From NCBI RefSeq assembly GCF_002127325.2, contig NC_035440.2:78679375-78743374 (forward strand): 64,000 bases of DNA, read 5' to 3'. The DNA is from Helianthus annuus (Eukaryota; Streptophyta; Magnoliopsida; Asterales; Asteraceae). Below the pieces are notes generated by a model. It did not search any database. It saw only the letters and a program-made list of their open reading frames with translations, and was not told the DNA's origin. A program made the translations under genes and the position numbers. Shown in pieces: positions 36,762 through 48,500 of this stretch (its first letter is position 1; each line of letters starts with the position of its first letter).

Positions 36762-38985
36762 ATGCCTCCTCGACGTGAAAACCCGTTATCTAATGCCGAA
36801 ATGGCAGACATTCTGGCACAGCACATGGCTGCCGCAATCCCAAGCATTATCGCTCAGATAAACCAAGCCAACAACAATCAGAATGCTCCTTGTAACTTCA
36901 AGAGCTTCAATTCGGCTAAACCACTGAAGTTCAGTGGTACTGAGGGGGCAACTGGGCTCCTTCAATGGTTTGAGAGCATTGAGAGTACATTCCATCATGT
37001 ACTGTGTCCTAAAAACCGGAAGGTTGAGTTTGCTTCTAGCGTATTTTAGAAAAGGGCCATTACATGGTGGAACGGGGTTATGAGGGATCGTGGTGCTGAA
37101 GTTGCTTTAGCACAAACATGGGCTGAACTGAGAACTCATATGATGAGGGAGTTTTGTCCTCGTCATGAGCTGCGAAAATTGGAGAGGGAATTTGATGATC
37201 TGAAACAGGTTAGTGGTGAGCACAGGGCGTATACTGATAGGTATGAAGAGCTGAGCTTATTATGCCCAACAATGGTCACCCCACTCGACAAGGCTATCGA
37301 GAGATACATCGATGGTCTACCTGACCCCGTACAAGACATCGTTACTGGTAATAATCCTACCACTGTCCGTCAGGCAATCGAGTTAGTTGTGACGTTGACT
37401 GAGTCGCAGATTCAAAAGGGTAAGTTGCACAGAAAGGGTGACAAGGGTAAGAAACAGGAGTCTGACAAAGGGGATAGCAAGAAAGGTAAAAACAAGAAGG
37501 GGAAGGATTCTGGTTCCTCAAAGGGCTCTAGGAAGCGAAATGCTTCCCAAAATTTTGCCATCACTGCCCAACAGAACCAGGCAGCTCCCAATCAGCCAGC
37601 GCAGCCTCCAGCAAAGAAGCGGTATGAAGGGAATGCACCTTTGTGCAATAGGTGCAATAGTCACCATCTACAACAACTCCCATGCCGTTTCTATACCAAC
37701 TGTGGAAAGTCAGGTCATCTTGCGGAGGTTTGTCATTCTGCTCGAAATCAGGTTGCTCGAAATCCAGCTCAGCAGGTAGCTCAACTACCTGTTCAACAGC
37801 AAGCACAAGTTGCACGACCCCACTTTCCTCCTGGTTCGTGCTTTAATTGTGGAGACCTGACCCATTATCGAAACCAGTGTCCAAGGCTGGTTAATGCAAA
37901 TCAGAATCAGGCTCCAGCTCGAGGTCGAGCGTTTAATATGAGTGCTGTTGAGGCGCAAGCAGACAATGAGGTGGTGAACGGTACGTTCTTTGTTAATAAT
38001 CAACCTGTGTCTGTTCTTTTTGATTCAGGGGCCGATAAGAGTTTCGTGTCGTTATCTTTTGAGCCATTGCTTCACGTGTCTAGAACGAAACTAGGTAAGC
38101 CTTTGACAGTAGAAGTTGCGAGTGGTGATCCCGTTGTTCTCGATTTTGTTCTTCGCAACTGCCAATTGAACCTTAACGACCATCTTTTTCCCATTGACCT
38201 CACGCCCATGCAACTTGGAAGCTTCGACATTATTGTGGGTATAGATTGGTTAGCCAAGCATCGCGCAGAGGTAGTTTGTTTTGAGAAGATCGTTCGTGTG
38301 CCGCTTCTGTCAGGTGAGATACTACAGGTTCGTGGTGAAAAACCTGTTAGTAGCCTCAAGCTTATGTCGTGTTTTCAAGCTCGGAAGTATCTGCGAAAGA
38401 ACTATGTGGCCTTCTTGGCACATGTTACAGCAGATAAGGGCCAAGGTAAGTCTATTCAAGATATCCCTGTTGTTCGGGATTATCCGGAGCTGTTCCCTAA
38501 AGAGTTACCTGGTCTACCTCCTGCACGCCAAGTCGAGTTCCGTATTAATCTCGTACCTGGTGCAAATCCTATTGCCAGAGCTCCATATCGTCTTGCACCG
38601 TCTGAGATGCAAGAGTTGTCTAAGTAGCTCCAGGAGCTTCTGACAAAGGTTTTATTCGTCCTAGCTTTTCACCTTGGGGTGCTCCCGTTCTTTTTGTCAA
38701 GAAGAAGGATGGCTCCTTCAGAATGTGTATCGATTATCGTGAGCTAAATAAGCTTACCATCAAGAATCGATATCCCCTACCTCGCATTGATGATCTCTTT
38801 GACCAGTTACAGGGTGCTACTTGCTTTTCGAAGGTCGATCTTCGTTCTGCGTATCATCAACTTCGTGTGCATGAAGAGGATATTCCCAAGACAGCATTCC
38901 GCACTCGATATGGGCATTACGAGTTCACAGTCATGCCATTCGGTTTGACAAATGCTCCTGCTGTATTCATGGACTTAATGAATAG
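36762..38985 (+). pseudogene. Element D gag, protease and first part of RT
   Basis: It starts at MPPRRENPL. The gag core and two CCHC knuckles are present, though the first reads CRFYTNCGKSGH with Tyr replacing a usual residue. Protease has DSGAD near 38026. Breaks are TAG at 37047 (before KRAITWWNG), TAG at 38625 (before LQEL) and a one-base deletion near 38640 that shifts the frame for RT. RT runs from MCIDYREL (38723) to MDLMN, where element E interrupts at 38985. Confidence 0.9.
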
Positions 38986-39429
38986 TGTTGGTGTATAATG
39001 TCTAAAGCCTGCGTCTTTGTAAAGTTAGATTAACGTATATGGTCTAGATAGGTTATTTTGTATTAGTTCAGGGGTTAAATGTGTAAATTTATGATAGTTA
39101 GAATGTCGGATCGCTTTTGTGACATGTGTCCACAAAAGCGAACCAGGCTGGATCGCTCATGTGGACATGTCACAAGAGCGGTTCATGATTCCTATAAATA
39201 CCCCTGAAGTTGTCTTCATTTGTAACGTTGTCTTGTACTCTACGTCGAACTGCTGACCGTGTGGAAATCGTTATCAAGTGAAGTAAAAGTGTTTAAAGTG
39301 TGAATTCATCTGTTTCTACTCCTTTCTGTTACGTTTATCTTTGTATCATGCTGAAAATGTGTTTCCGCCACATTTTCAGTAAGCACTAGCTCTGATTGAC
39401 TCATTCATGTGGTCAAAACCGATCCTACA
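38986..39429 (+). mobile_element. Element E 5' LTR (444 bp)
   Basis: TGTTGGTG at the start and TCCTACA at the end. Two adjacent hairpins (39112-39140 with arms CGCTTTTGTG/CACAAAAGCG, and 39154-39180 with CGCTC/GAGCG) lie just upstream of TATAAATA at 39193-39200. The two hairpins are roughly inverted copies of each other. Confidence 0.92.
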
Positions 39430-39431
39430 AT

Positions 39432-39446
39432 TGGTATCAGAGCCAG
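39432..39446 (+). other. Primer binding site of element E
   Basis: TGGTATCAGAGCCAG matches 15 bases of the initiator tRNA-Met complement, two bases after the LTR. Confidence 0.9.
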
Positions 39447-39627
39447 TTGCGAGTTAGTTGCTAGATACGAAGTGGTTTTCACGGACTTTTGTAGATCTGG
39501 ACTGATTTAGCGGTTGAAATGGACTGAATTTTGGATAGTAGGTGTGAAACACAGTAATAACAAACCCTTGAAAGTTTCGGATCAAAATACGGACTAAAAG
39601 TGACCTAAAAACCTTCGTGAAAGTTAG

Positions 39628-39975
39628 ATCGCTCTGACGTCATCACTGAACCGCTTTTGTGGACCGCTCCTAAGTACAGTTTTAGCTGGATCGCTCGTAA
39701 TTTTCAGTTCTGGATCGCTCCAAATGGCTATCTTAGGTGTTGGATCGCTTTTCTGGACCGCCTGAAATACAGTCTTCTGAACCGCTCATTTGTCATCCGT
39801 GGATCGCTCTTTGGATAGGTTCTAGGATCGCTCTTTGTGCAATCTTTTGGATCGCTCTTTGTGCAATCTTTTGGATCGCTCTTTGTGCAATTTTCTGGAT
39901 CGCTCTAAAGTTTTTGTTGGTTCGCTCATTGCTACTGCTGTGGGTCGCTTATTCAGTTACTTTGGGTCGCTTATA
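39628..39975 (+). repeat. GGATCGCTC motif array in the leader of element E
   Basis: About 16 copies of RRWYCGCTY (GGATCGCTC, GAACCGCTC, GGGTCGCTT and similar). They include a strict 24-bp tandem repeat at 39825, 39849, 39873 and 39897. The same word occurs in the LTR hairpins. Confidence 0.88.
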
Positions 39976-40011
39976 CAGACTGTTTGAAAAATTTTTCCGT
40001 TACGACTGAAA

Positions 40012-40584
40012 ATGGAAAGTCAGGATTTCTATAACATGTTTTCAGGAGTGGGTGCGACTCAAAGCCAAGCAAGTATCATGCAAAATGTCAGTTTAGAAAA
40101 CGAACTTGGAACGATGCAGAAGCCTCCGAAACTGATGAGTTTGTATGAATATTCAGGATGGTCTGAGAGGTTCAAAAATTGGGTGCAGGCAAATCACTTA
40201 GAGAGTTGGATAAAAATCGAAAGAAGGCTACTCCAAAGATTAAAGTGTCAAAGCGCCCTCAGAAGATTATGCAAACACAATCTACACCTCCACGTCAACA
40301 AACACCTCCACTTCAACCAACACCTCCACAATATCCAATACATCAATCTCCTCCTAGACAACCAACACCACAACAATCACCAAGACAACCTACTCCTCCA
40401 TCACACTCAACACCACCCAGACAGCCTACTCCACAACGACAACCATCTCCTCTGTTTCCACCATCACCACCTCCACAACAACCATTTTATTCTTCACAAG
40501 ATCTTTTTGGCACTCCTCCACTCACCCAAGCACAACTTGGTTCTTCAAGTAGAGGGCTTGCAATACCGCATGATAATCTGCTAG
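40012..40584 (+). pseudogene. Copia-type gag N-terminus in element E
   Basis: The ORF starts MESQDFYNMFSG. Residues about 37-67 (KPPKLMSLYEY, WSERFKNWVQANH, ESWI) look like the start of a Ty1/copia gag domain. After about 40210 the frame becomes low-complexity His/Leu-rich shadow of the proline-rich cargo ORF, so the genuine gag part is only ~67 codons. The ATG is the first good start after the leader. The fragment probably remains because the gag start region holds packaging signals, as in other non-autonomous elements; that is inference. Confidence 0.65.
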
Positions 40585-42239
40585 ACGTTGATTTCGATTT
40601 TGCAAACAATTCTCAAGTATTGAAGTTGGAAAAGAGAATTGATGAGGTGATAGCAGAAAATAAAAAGTTGGCAGATGAATGCAAAAAGATTGCTGAAAGA
40701 GAAAAGTCTCTTGCCGGTAAGGTGCAGAGGTTAGAAGGTGAAAACAAAGTGTTGACACTGAAAATTGAAGTTGATCAGACGGAAATTGACGTTTTAAAAG
40801 TTCGAGTGTCTGAATTAGAAGAGGAGAAGAATCGTCGAGAAAGTGAAAACGAGTACTATAAGTTGAAGAATAAAGAGCTTATGGCTGCTAAAGCGTTGCA
40901 TGAACCCAAGTTCTACATGCTGAATAGAGTTGTGGAAAGCATGTTAGAAACAACAGTGGATCAAAAGTATGAAGAGTTGAAGTTAGAGGATCTTCGTGCA
41001 GAACGTAAAGCAGAAGTAGAAAGGCAGATGAAAGATAAGGGTAAAGGGATTGAAGGAAGTTCTGTAATGTCTATTGTGCCTTCAATGGTGATAGATAATC
41101 ATGTGCCTATATCTTCAGTTCCTGGCATAGTCGAAGAAGAAATTCCATCGCCAAAGTTAATTGGTGGCGAAGAAGAAGAGGATGATGAAGATGATGATGA
41201 GGAAGAGTTTGTTTATTCTGCAAGCAGTCACAGTTCTAAAGGTGATGATGATGATGACGCTGCAGGAGGTTCAGGTGTTAGAGTATCTGAAGCTTCAAAA
41301 GAAAAAGTCGCTGAAGATCTGCTAAATGATACAGTCAATGAAGAAAGTGGTGAAGCTGAGAGAAAGGGGGAGTCGAGTAAGACTCAGATTGTAGAACATC
41401 ATGAACCGTTGTTCTTATATCTAGATATGTATAGGGAGATGTTAAAAGATGTAAATCCCGAGAATCCAATTGATCTTGAAGCTGATCTGGAATCTTTTGA
41501 TATCAATAAACAGAAAGATTACAAGTATAACTATGTTGAGGATGCCGATCAGTATGATAGGGTTGAAGTAGAGGATGGTTCAGATAATGAAGATGTTCCT
41601 GAAGACACTTCAAAACTTCCGACGTTAATGGAATTCTTTGCTGCTAAAAACAGAGATGAGTTGCGTCAGAAAGTGACTGAAGCAGTGAATGATAATGTGT
41701 TCGAGTGTTTGAGAAAAGAAGCTGAACAGGAAGGCCAATCTAAGGTTGAAAAAGAAGGTCAATCGAGTGTTGAAGAGATTGATCGTTCTAACCGGTTCAA
41801 AGATTCTCATGAAAGAAAGTTCAAAAGGCCGTTGAAATACTTCCAACGAGATCGAAATGTTTCGCTTGGCGATATTATTAGTTGGGGTTTTCTTCCGCAA
41901 GTCAACGCCTATGCAGTTCGAAGAGAATATGGTGCCCAATATTTTAAACGTTTATATGACATTATGTCATTACCATGGTGGGATGTCGATGAGTTATCTC
42001 AGGTGAGAACGTTGGAGTATCAGGTGAGGCAAAATGATAAGGCGATGTGGGGATATATTAAGTACGAGACTCTGAGAAGATATCTGAAATGGAAGCCTCA
42101 TCGTCCAAGACGTATTCAAAGAGCAGATCCAGTGACTGGTGTGACAGAAACTATTCTGAATGTAAAGCCTCCAAGAACCATGACAACAATTCCTATGCCA
42201 GAAATGGAGCAAGATTTTTATAAAGGGTTCATTGATTAG
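40269..42239 (+). CDS. Cargo ORF of element E, unknown protein
   Basis: An open frame from the first in-frame ATG to TAG at 42237; about 30 further codons are open upstream without ATG. I do not recognise the protein. Visible parts in order are a Pro/Gln/Thr-rich tract (40280-40500, repeated PPRQPTPPQ-like units), then a heptad-type coiled coil rich in E and K (about 40615-41030). Next come an acidic stretch (about 41170-41260, EEEEDDEDDDEEEF and DDDDD), a mixed region, and a Trp/Tyr-rich part with RPLKYFQRDRNVSLGDIISW and MSLPWWDVDELSQVR (about 41820-42010). There is no zinc knuckle, protease or polymerase motif. The frame continues after one TAG to 42683. It is more likely a captured host-type gene than a retroviral one. 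Confidence 0.75.
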   Translation: MQTQSTPPRQQTPPLQPTPPQYPIHQSPPRQPTPQQSPRQPTPPSHSTPPRQPTPQRQPSPLFPPSPPPQQPFYSSQDLFGTPPLTQAQLGSSSRGLAIPHDNLLDVDFDFANNSQVLKLEKRIDEVIAENKKLADECKKIAEREKSLAGKVQRLEGENKVLTLKIEVDQTEIDVLKVRVSELEEEKNRRESENEYYKLKNKELMAAKALHEPKFYMLNRVVESMLETTVDQKYEELKLEDLRAERKAEVERQMKDKGKGIEGSSVMSIVPSMVIDNHVPISSVPGIVEEEIPSPKLIGGEEEEDDEDDDEEEFVYSASSHSSKGDDDDDAAGGSGVRVSEASKEKVAEDLLNDTVNEESGEAERKGESSKTQIVEHHEPLFLYLDMYREMLKDVNPENPIDLEADLESFDINKQKDYKYNYVEDADQYDRVEVEDGSDNEDVPEDTSKLPTLMEFFAAKNRDELRQKVTEAVNDNVFECLRKEAEQEGQSKVEKEGQSSVEEIDRSNRFKDSHERKFKRPLKYFQRDRNVSLGDIISWGFLPQVNAYAVRREYGAQYFKRLYDIMSLPWWDVDELSQVRTLEYQVRQNDKAMWGYIKYETLRRYLKWKPHRPRRIQRADPVTGVTETILNVKPPRTMTTIPMPEMEQDFYKGFID

Positions 42240-42683
42240 GTTTACAGCAGTCTGACAACTGAAGCAATCATAACGTACAGAGCTGGTGGTGAACTGAGAT
42301 ATATTCGTGTCTATGATCCGATGTGGCTGGTGAATTGTTCGGCAAAAGACATTGAATGCTTGTTTATTCACAAGATTCGTTATAAAGCAGAAGATAAAGA
42401 TCAAGCTCAACAGTTCCAACGTGTTGTATCACTGTGCTTTCAAAAAGGAATTAATTCCGAAAGCAAGTGGAAATCGTCATGGTGGGAGTTAGATGAAAAG
42501 ATGAAGAAGAAAGCAAAACGTGAACGTGAACGTGAAAATCGTAGGATGGAAGAAAAAAGAGGAAAGTTTATGAAGAAACAACAGGAAGAAGAGAAGGCAG
42601 TGAAGCGAAAGCATGAAAAGATAAGAATTGCTTTGAGCAGGAAGCCTAAAGGGCGTGAAGAACATTACAAAGCTGCTATCTGA
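42240..42683 (+). pseudogene. C-terminal continuation of the element E cargo ORF
   Basis: Same frame as 40269-42239, separated only by the TAG at 42237. It includes DPMWLVNCSAKDIECLF and KWKSSWWELDEK, then a strongly basic, helical tail (KKKAKRERERENRRMEEKR) to TGA at 42681-42683. An internal ATG at 42321 could start a 120-residue product. The shared style (Trp-rich, charged) and frame make this the end of the same protein, of about 805 codons without the stop. Confidence 0.75.
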
Positions 42684-42717
42684 AGACCAACTTTCAAGAC
42701 AAAGACTGCGGCTTCAT

Positions 42718-42730
42718 CCAAGGGGGAGTT
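42718..42730 (+). other. Polypurine tract of element E
   Basis: CCAAGGGGGAGTT directly before TGTTGGTG, the classical copia-type arrangement. Confidence 0.85.
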
Positions 42731-43174
42731 TGTTGGTGCATAATGTCTAAAGCTTGCGTCTTTGTAAAGTTAGATTAACGTATATGGTCTAGATAGGTTA
42801 TTTTGTATTAGTTCAGGGGTTAAATGTGTAAATTTATGATAGTTAGAATGTCGGATCGCTTTTGTGACATGTGTCCACAAAAGCGAACCAGGCTGGATCG
42901 CTCATGTGGACATGTCACAAGAGCGGTTCATGATTCCTATAAATACCCCTGAAGTTGTCTTCATTTGTAACGTTGTCTTGTACTCTACGTCGAACTGCTG
43001 ACCGTGTGGAAATCGTTATCAAGTGAAGTAAAAGTGTTTAAAGTGTGAATTCATCTGTTTCTACTCCTTTCCGTTACGTTTATCTTTGTATCATGCTGAA
43101 AATGTGTTTCCGCCACATTTTCAGTAAGCACTAGCTCTGATTGACTCATTCATGTGGTCAAAACTGATCCTACA
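42731..43174 (+). mobile_element. Element E 3' LTR (444 bp)
   Basis: Same length as the 5' LTR. It has the same two hairpins and TATAAATA at 42938-42945, and ends TCCTACA before AATAG. Confidence 0.92.
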
Positions 43175-43179
43175 AATAG

Positions 43180-45500
43180 GGTCTGCAAGCCTTATTTAGA
43201 TAAGTTCATCATCGTTTTTATCGATGATATCTTGGTTTATTCTAAGACGCGAGCTGATCATGAGCAACATCTTCGTCTTACCCTGGAACTCCTAAAGAAA
43301 GAGCAACTTTTTGCCAAATTCTCCAAGTGTGAATTTTGGCTCAAGGAAGTTCAATTTTTGGGACACATTGTCAACGAACAAGGTATTCATGTAGATCCCA
43401 CCAAGATCAGTGCGATTAAGGAATGGGATACGCCTACTACTCCTACTGAGGTTCGTTCTTTTCTTGGTCTTGCGGGTTATTACCGCCGCTTCATCGAGAA
43501 CTTCTCGAAGATTGCAGTTCCTCTAACTGCTCTAACTCAGAAGAACAAACCCTTTGAATGGGGTTTTAAGCAAGAAGAAGCATTTCAGACCTTGAAGCAG
43601 AAGCTTTGTAATGCACCTATTCTGACTTTGCTTGAGGGCAATGATGATTTCGTCGTTTACTGTGATGCATCGAAATTGGGTCTTGGCTGTGTTCTGATGC
43701 AAAGGAATAAAGTCATAGCCTATGCATCCAGGCAATTGAAGGTGCATGAGAAAAACTACACCACTCATGATCTTGAGTTGGGTGCAGTTGTCTTCGCTCG
43801 CAAAATCTGGAGACATTATTTGTACGGCACAAAATGCGTGGTTTTCACTGACCACAAAAGTCTTCAGCATATTTTCAATCAGAAAGAACTCAACATGAGG
43901 CAAAGACGTTGGGTTGAACTCCTAAACGACTATGATTGCGAAATTCGCTACCACCCTGGTAAAGCGAATGTTGTGGCTGACGCATTGAGTCGTAAAGAAC
44001 GTACTAAACTTCATTGCGTTCGTGTTCAATCTGATATTCAAGCTCAATCAGATATTCAAGCACGCATTTCTCAGGCTCAACATGCTTGTGTTTCACAAGA
44101 CTTGATGGGTAAGGAATTACCCTATCACATTAAGCCTGATCTTGTTCTAAAGGAAGATGGATGTTTGTGGGTTCCAAGCCAAGATGATCTTCGCACTTTA
44201 CTTATGGATGAAGCCCATAAGACTCGTTATTCTATTCATCCTGGCTCAGACAAGATGTATAAGGATCTTCGTACTCAGTATTGGTGGCCTAGTATGAAGA
44301 AAGACATTGCCTTGTACGTTTCAAAATGCCTTACTTGTCTCAAGGTTAAGGTTGAACACCAACATCCTTATGGTCTTTTGGAGCAACCAGAAATCTCAGT
44401 TTGGAAATGGGAAAGCATTGCTATGGATCTCATTACCAAACTTCCGCGCACAAAGAAAGGTCATGATGCCATCTGGGTAGTTGTTGATCGTCTTACAAAA
44501 TCAGCGCATTTCTTGCCAATCCGTGAGGATTTTTCTGCTGAAAGACTGGCCAAAATCTACGTGGATGAAATTGTATCTTGACATGGTGTTCCTTTGAACA
44601 TTATTTCTGATAGGGATGCTCGCTTCTCTTCTCGATTTTGGAGAACCATGCAATCTGCTATGGGACCCAACTTAATCTGAGCACAGCATATCATCCACAA
44701 ACAGATGGCCAAACTGAAAGAACAATCCAGACTTTGGAGGATATGCTTAGAGCTTGTGTGATCGACTTTGGTGGTAGTTGGGATTCACATCTTCCATTGA
44801 TTGAATTCTCCTACAACAATAGTTATCACTCCAGCATCAACATGGCTCCTTTCGACGCTCTCTATGGTCGAAAATGTCGTTCACCAGTCTGCTGGAATGA
44901 AATAGGTGAGGCTCAGCCTACTGGACCTGACCTCATTCTAAAGACAACTGACAAGGTTAAGAAAGTTCGTGATAACCTACCGACAGCTCGAAGCCGTCAA
45001 AAGAGTTACGCAGACCGACGACGCAAGCCCTCGGAATTTCAAGTCGGTGATGGTGTATTACTTAAGGTCTCACCTTGGAAAGGTGTGATCAGATTTGGAA
45101 AGAAAGGAAAACTTCACCTAGATACGTTGGACCATTCAAGATCGTCGAAAGAATCGGTAAGGTAGCCTACAGACTTGCATTGCCTCCTAAACTTGGTAAT
45201 GTTCATCCAACCTTCCACGTATCCAATCTCAAAAAGTGTTTAGCTGATGAGAACCTCCACATACCACTTGACGAAATCCGTGTTGATAAAACACTACATT
45301 TTGTTGAGAAACCTGTGGAAATTATGGATCGTGAAGTCAAATGGCTTAAACGCAAGCGCATTCTGTTGGTTAAAGTTCGCTGGGAATCTAAACGCGGACC
45401 TGAGTTTACTTGGGAACGTGAAGATCAAATGAAGGCGAAGTATCCACATTTTTTCCCACGAGTTTCCTCTAAACAAATTTCGGGACGAAATTTCCACAAG
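43180..45500 (+). pseudogene. Element D pol, second part: RT end, RNase H, integrase, chromodomain
   Basis: It resumes at [10 protein letters not shown], exactly where 38985 broke off. The RT motif [10 protein letters not shown], RNase H ([10 protein letters not shown]) and the integrase HHCC finger are in one frame to TGA at 44579 (Arg codon of the HGVP region). A deletion near 44665 shifts the frame before [15 protein letters not shown], which carries the catalytic Glu. A one-base loss near 45112 shifts it again before RYVGPF. The chromodomain ([10 protein letters not shown], then TWEREDQM) ends near 45470. The palindromic motif is at 45476-45494, then GCAGGGGAGAC. Confidence 0.9.
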
Positions 45501-45510
45501 CAGGGGAGAC

Positions 45511-48500
45511 TGTGACATCTGTGCTTGTAATCATTGTAAACAATTTAGTTATCAATGAAATAAAGTTATTTGATCCCAATGTTTGTTTATTTGTGTTTGA
45601 TGTTTTTCATGTTTTGACTTTAATCCGCTTTCAAACTCTATATCGCTTTCTAGAGAATTATACACAAACTGGTACGAAAACGTAATCAGATAAACCCGAC
45701 AAATACTCCGGAACATCAATTTATGCTTAACATACCTTAAATAACCTTTACATAACTTAGAAATAAGTTTTGAAGGCTTTGGTATGGCAAAATCTAGTTT
45801 ATTCGCTTACAGGGACTAAAATTGACAAACTGCGAAAGTATGCCGATTTGAACTGTAACTAACATTCCGGAACATGCCCATAAGTTAAACACATCCTAAA
45901 TATCCTTTACATAGCTTAGAAATAGGCTTTGAGGGGTTCGGTGTGCTAAAATAAACTTTTGGGTCATTCAGGGACTAAAAGCGTCAAAAAATGCATAAGT
46001 TTGCATTTTCGCGCATAACTTACGTTCTGAATACTTCCAGACATCCAAAATTTTATGCAAGCATTAAAATATTTTATTTTAGTGTTTGGCATGAGAAAAA
46101 TCCATTCGTCGCGCAATTTGGATCGTTTTTCGCGCTTATGCGCATTCCGTCGTAATTAAGCAAACATCTTGATCATACGACCAAACGAACCGACATCCGG
46201 AATATTTTTGAGCATGTTTCAAGTTCCCCACACTTTAACTTCATCTTAGAGCCTTGAAATGAGGTTAACGGGGCTTAAACGTGCCAAAAATGGGCCAAAA
46301 TACATGTTTCTGAAGTGCAAGGACTAAAACTACAATTTCTGAATAGTTATCCAAGCGGGCCGCATAAGCCCATATGTATATCTTACGCGGGCCGTGTAAA
46401 AGGCCCAGTAACAGAAAACCAGTTTCTGAAACAGCAGCTGGTATTCGTTGAATTTGGACATGCTTTTGATCAATCTAGGGGCAAATTTTGATGGTTTTTA
46501 GCTACCACTTGTATTGCAAAACCATTTGCCCAAGTGGAGGGCCAAGATTAAAGCTCGATTATCGAGAAACGATCCTAACGGTTCTACCATTTCTATAAAT
46601 ACCCACTTGCTTTCACTTGCATTCCTCACATTTGATCTGATTCTTGCTCTCTAAGTGGAAGTATATGCTTCCTACCTGAGAGTGAATCGGGTCAAAGCTT
46701 GCGGGGACCTTCTGTAAGTATTCTTTCGTGATTTTCATTCGTTTTATCGTTAAAGTCAAACTGTGTTTGACTTTCTGCATTGACCAGTTTATGGTCAACG
46801 CAAAGTTCGTCTGAACTTCATAACGTGAGCATAATCACGATGGTTATAGTCTCTAGTAACTATACCTACTGATTACCACGTTATCTAGGCTCAGTGACGA
46901 GTCGTAGTTTCGGCCAAAATGCGTTTTCTCACGTATTTTGTAACCAAACTACTCTAGGGTATTAAAACCGTTTGTTTTAATACCAAACATGTTTTCTAAC
47001 TTTACTAAACATGTTCTAGCATGTTTAGCTCGTCGCTTTTAGATTTGTGCTTGTTTAGGGTCGTAAAGGTAAGTGATCTAATCAATCGCTTATACTTTCG
47101 AACCCGACCCATTTGGTCTATCATTAGGATCCGACCAAACGCTTTAGGTGACCATAGTTGTATAGGGAATAACCTTCCGAGGATTTTACCTTATGGTCAC
47201 GTCGTTTAAGTAGTTGTATGATAGGTAATGTATGTGCCTTAGGTAAATTACCAAAATGCCCTTTTTACGCTAAAATTCATTTTAAGCCTATGTAACATAA
47301 TTTTTGGTATCTAAACTAATCTAGCAACAATATTAAACATGTTAAGGCATATCTTGCTTGTCATAGGGCTAGTTAGGCATTCCAAACGCGTTTTACGCGA
47401 ACGACGCGTTAAAGTAGCATAAGCTACCTAAACAGGTCGTAACGGGTCAAAAGAACTTAGGATAAGATTCGTTTTAGTATGTAGGCTTTGTTAAACCATA
47501 CTACATTAGTTCCCATACTTATTTGGTTTACGAACCCTCGTACTACCCGATCCTCCGAATAGGTCCGTTTATTAATGTAGATACCTATATAGGTGTCGTT
47601 TGATTCTGTGATCTTCTAGCATTGCTTGGTGGTTATCCTAGGACTTCTAACCAATCTCAAGTGAGTACATAGTCCCCTCTTTTACTGTTTTCCAAACGTT
47701 TTGGGGTGAAACACATGTGCCAACTTGTTACTTTCATGCTTTTCATGCTTTCATATCATATACTTGATATGTTCATTAGTACACTATTAGTATATGATTT
47801 CATTATGTTTTTGCTATGTATGTCCATTGTGCGCATACTTAGTACATCGTTTCACATCACATTTTATGCTATGTATGTTCATCATACTTAGTGCATTTGT
47901 TTTACATCACATGCTATGTATGTTCATCATGCTTAGTACATTTTCATCACATGCTTACATTTTGGGTATGACATTTGGTTTGTTTAAGTGGGACCATATA
48001 CATTCATTAACTTTGATCACGCCGCTCGTTAGTAGGTAATGGTACCATAGGAATTGACAACTCCCGTTCCTGACATCCTGGGTATGTTTGGATGGAAGGA
48101 ATGACCGAATTCGATTAAACATAACATAGATAGACCTTCAAATTGTTTAAAGGTTTATCACCACAGTCGCAAGGCTTGGATGTATGCATTTTCACAATAC
48201 CGCATAAATGTTTGTATTCTTTATAGCATGTATTTCCACAAAACATAACATTGATTTAAACTGAGTTTTACTTCAATACCTTGTTTTGTGCATTTTCACC
48301 TATGGTTTAGTTGATACATATTTCACTTGCCATACATGACATTTTGTTCACACATTACATGATTGACATTTGACATAGACATTTTGACATGGTTTTCACA
48401 ATGACATTTGACAATTTGGTTTAGACATGGGCAATTTACATTGGTGGTTTGTTTGGGTAAGTGGTTTAAGTAACGAGACGTATGTAATGTGATACAAGCA

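Larger units (their letters stand above)
38986..43174 (+). mobile_element. Element E: non-autonomous copia-like retrotransposon with cargo ORF (4189 bp)
   Basis: AATAG duplications at 38981-38985 and 43175-43179 are perfect. The 444-bp LTRs (38986-39429 and 42731-43174) differ at four places that I found, all transitions. It has a PBS for initiator tRNA-Met (39432-39446) and a polypurine tract AAGGGGGAGTT before the 3' LTR. Contents are a leader with a repeated GGATCGCTC motif, a short copia-type gag N-terminus and a long unrelated ORF. No protease, integrase, RT or RNase H motif is present, so movement must have used enzymes of another element. Confidence 0.92.

Noticed and set aside
40522..40758. 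Minus-strand ORFs under the cargo ORF
   Set aside because: Shadow frames of the coiled-coil coding region, without conserved motifs.
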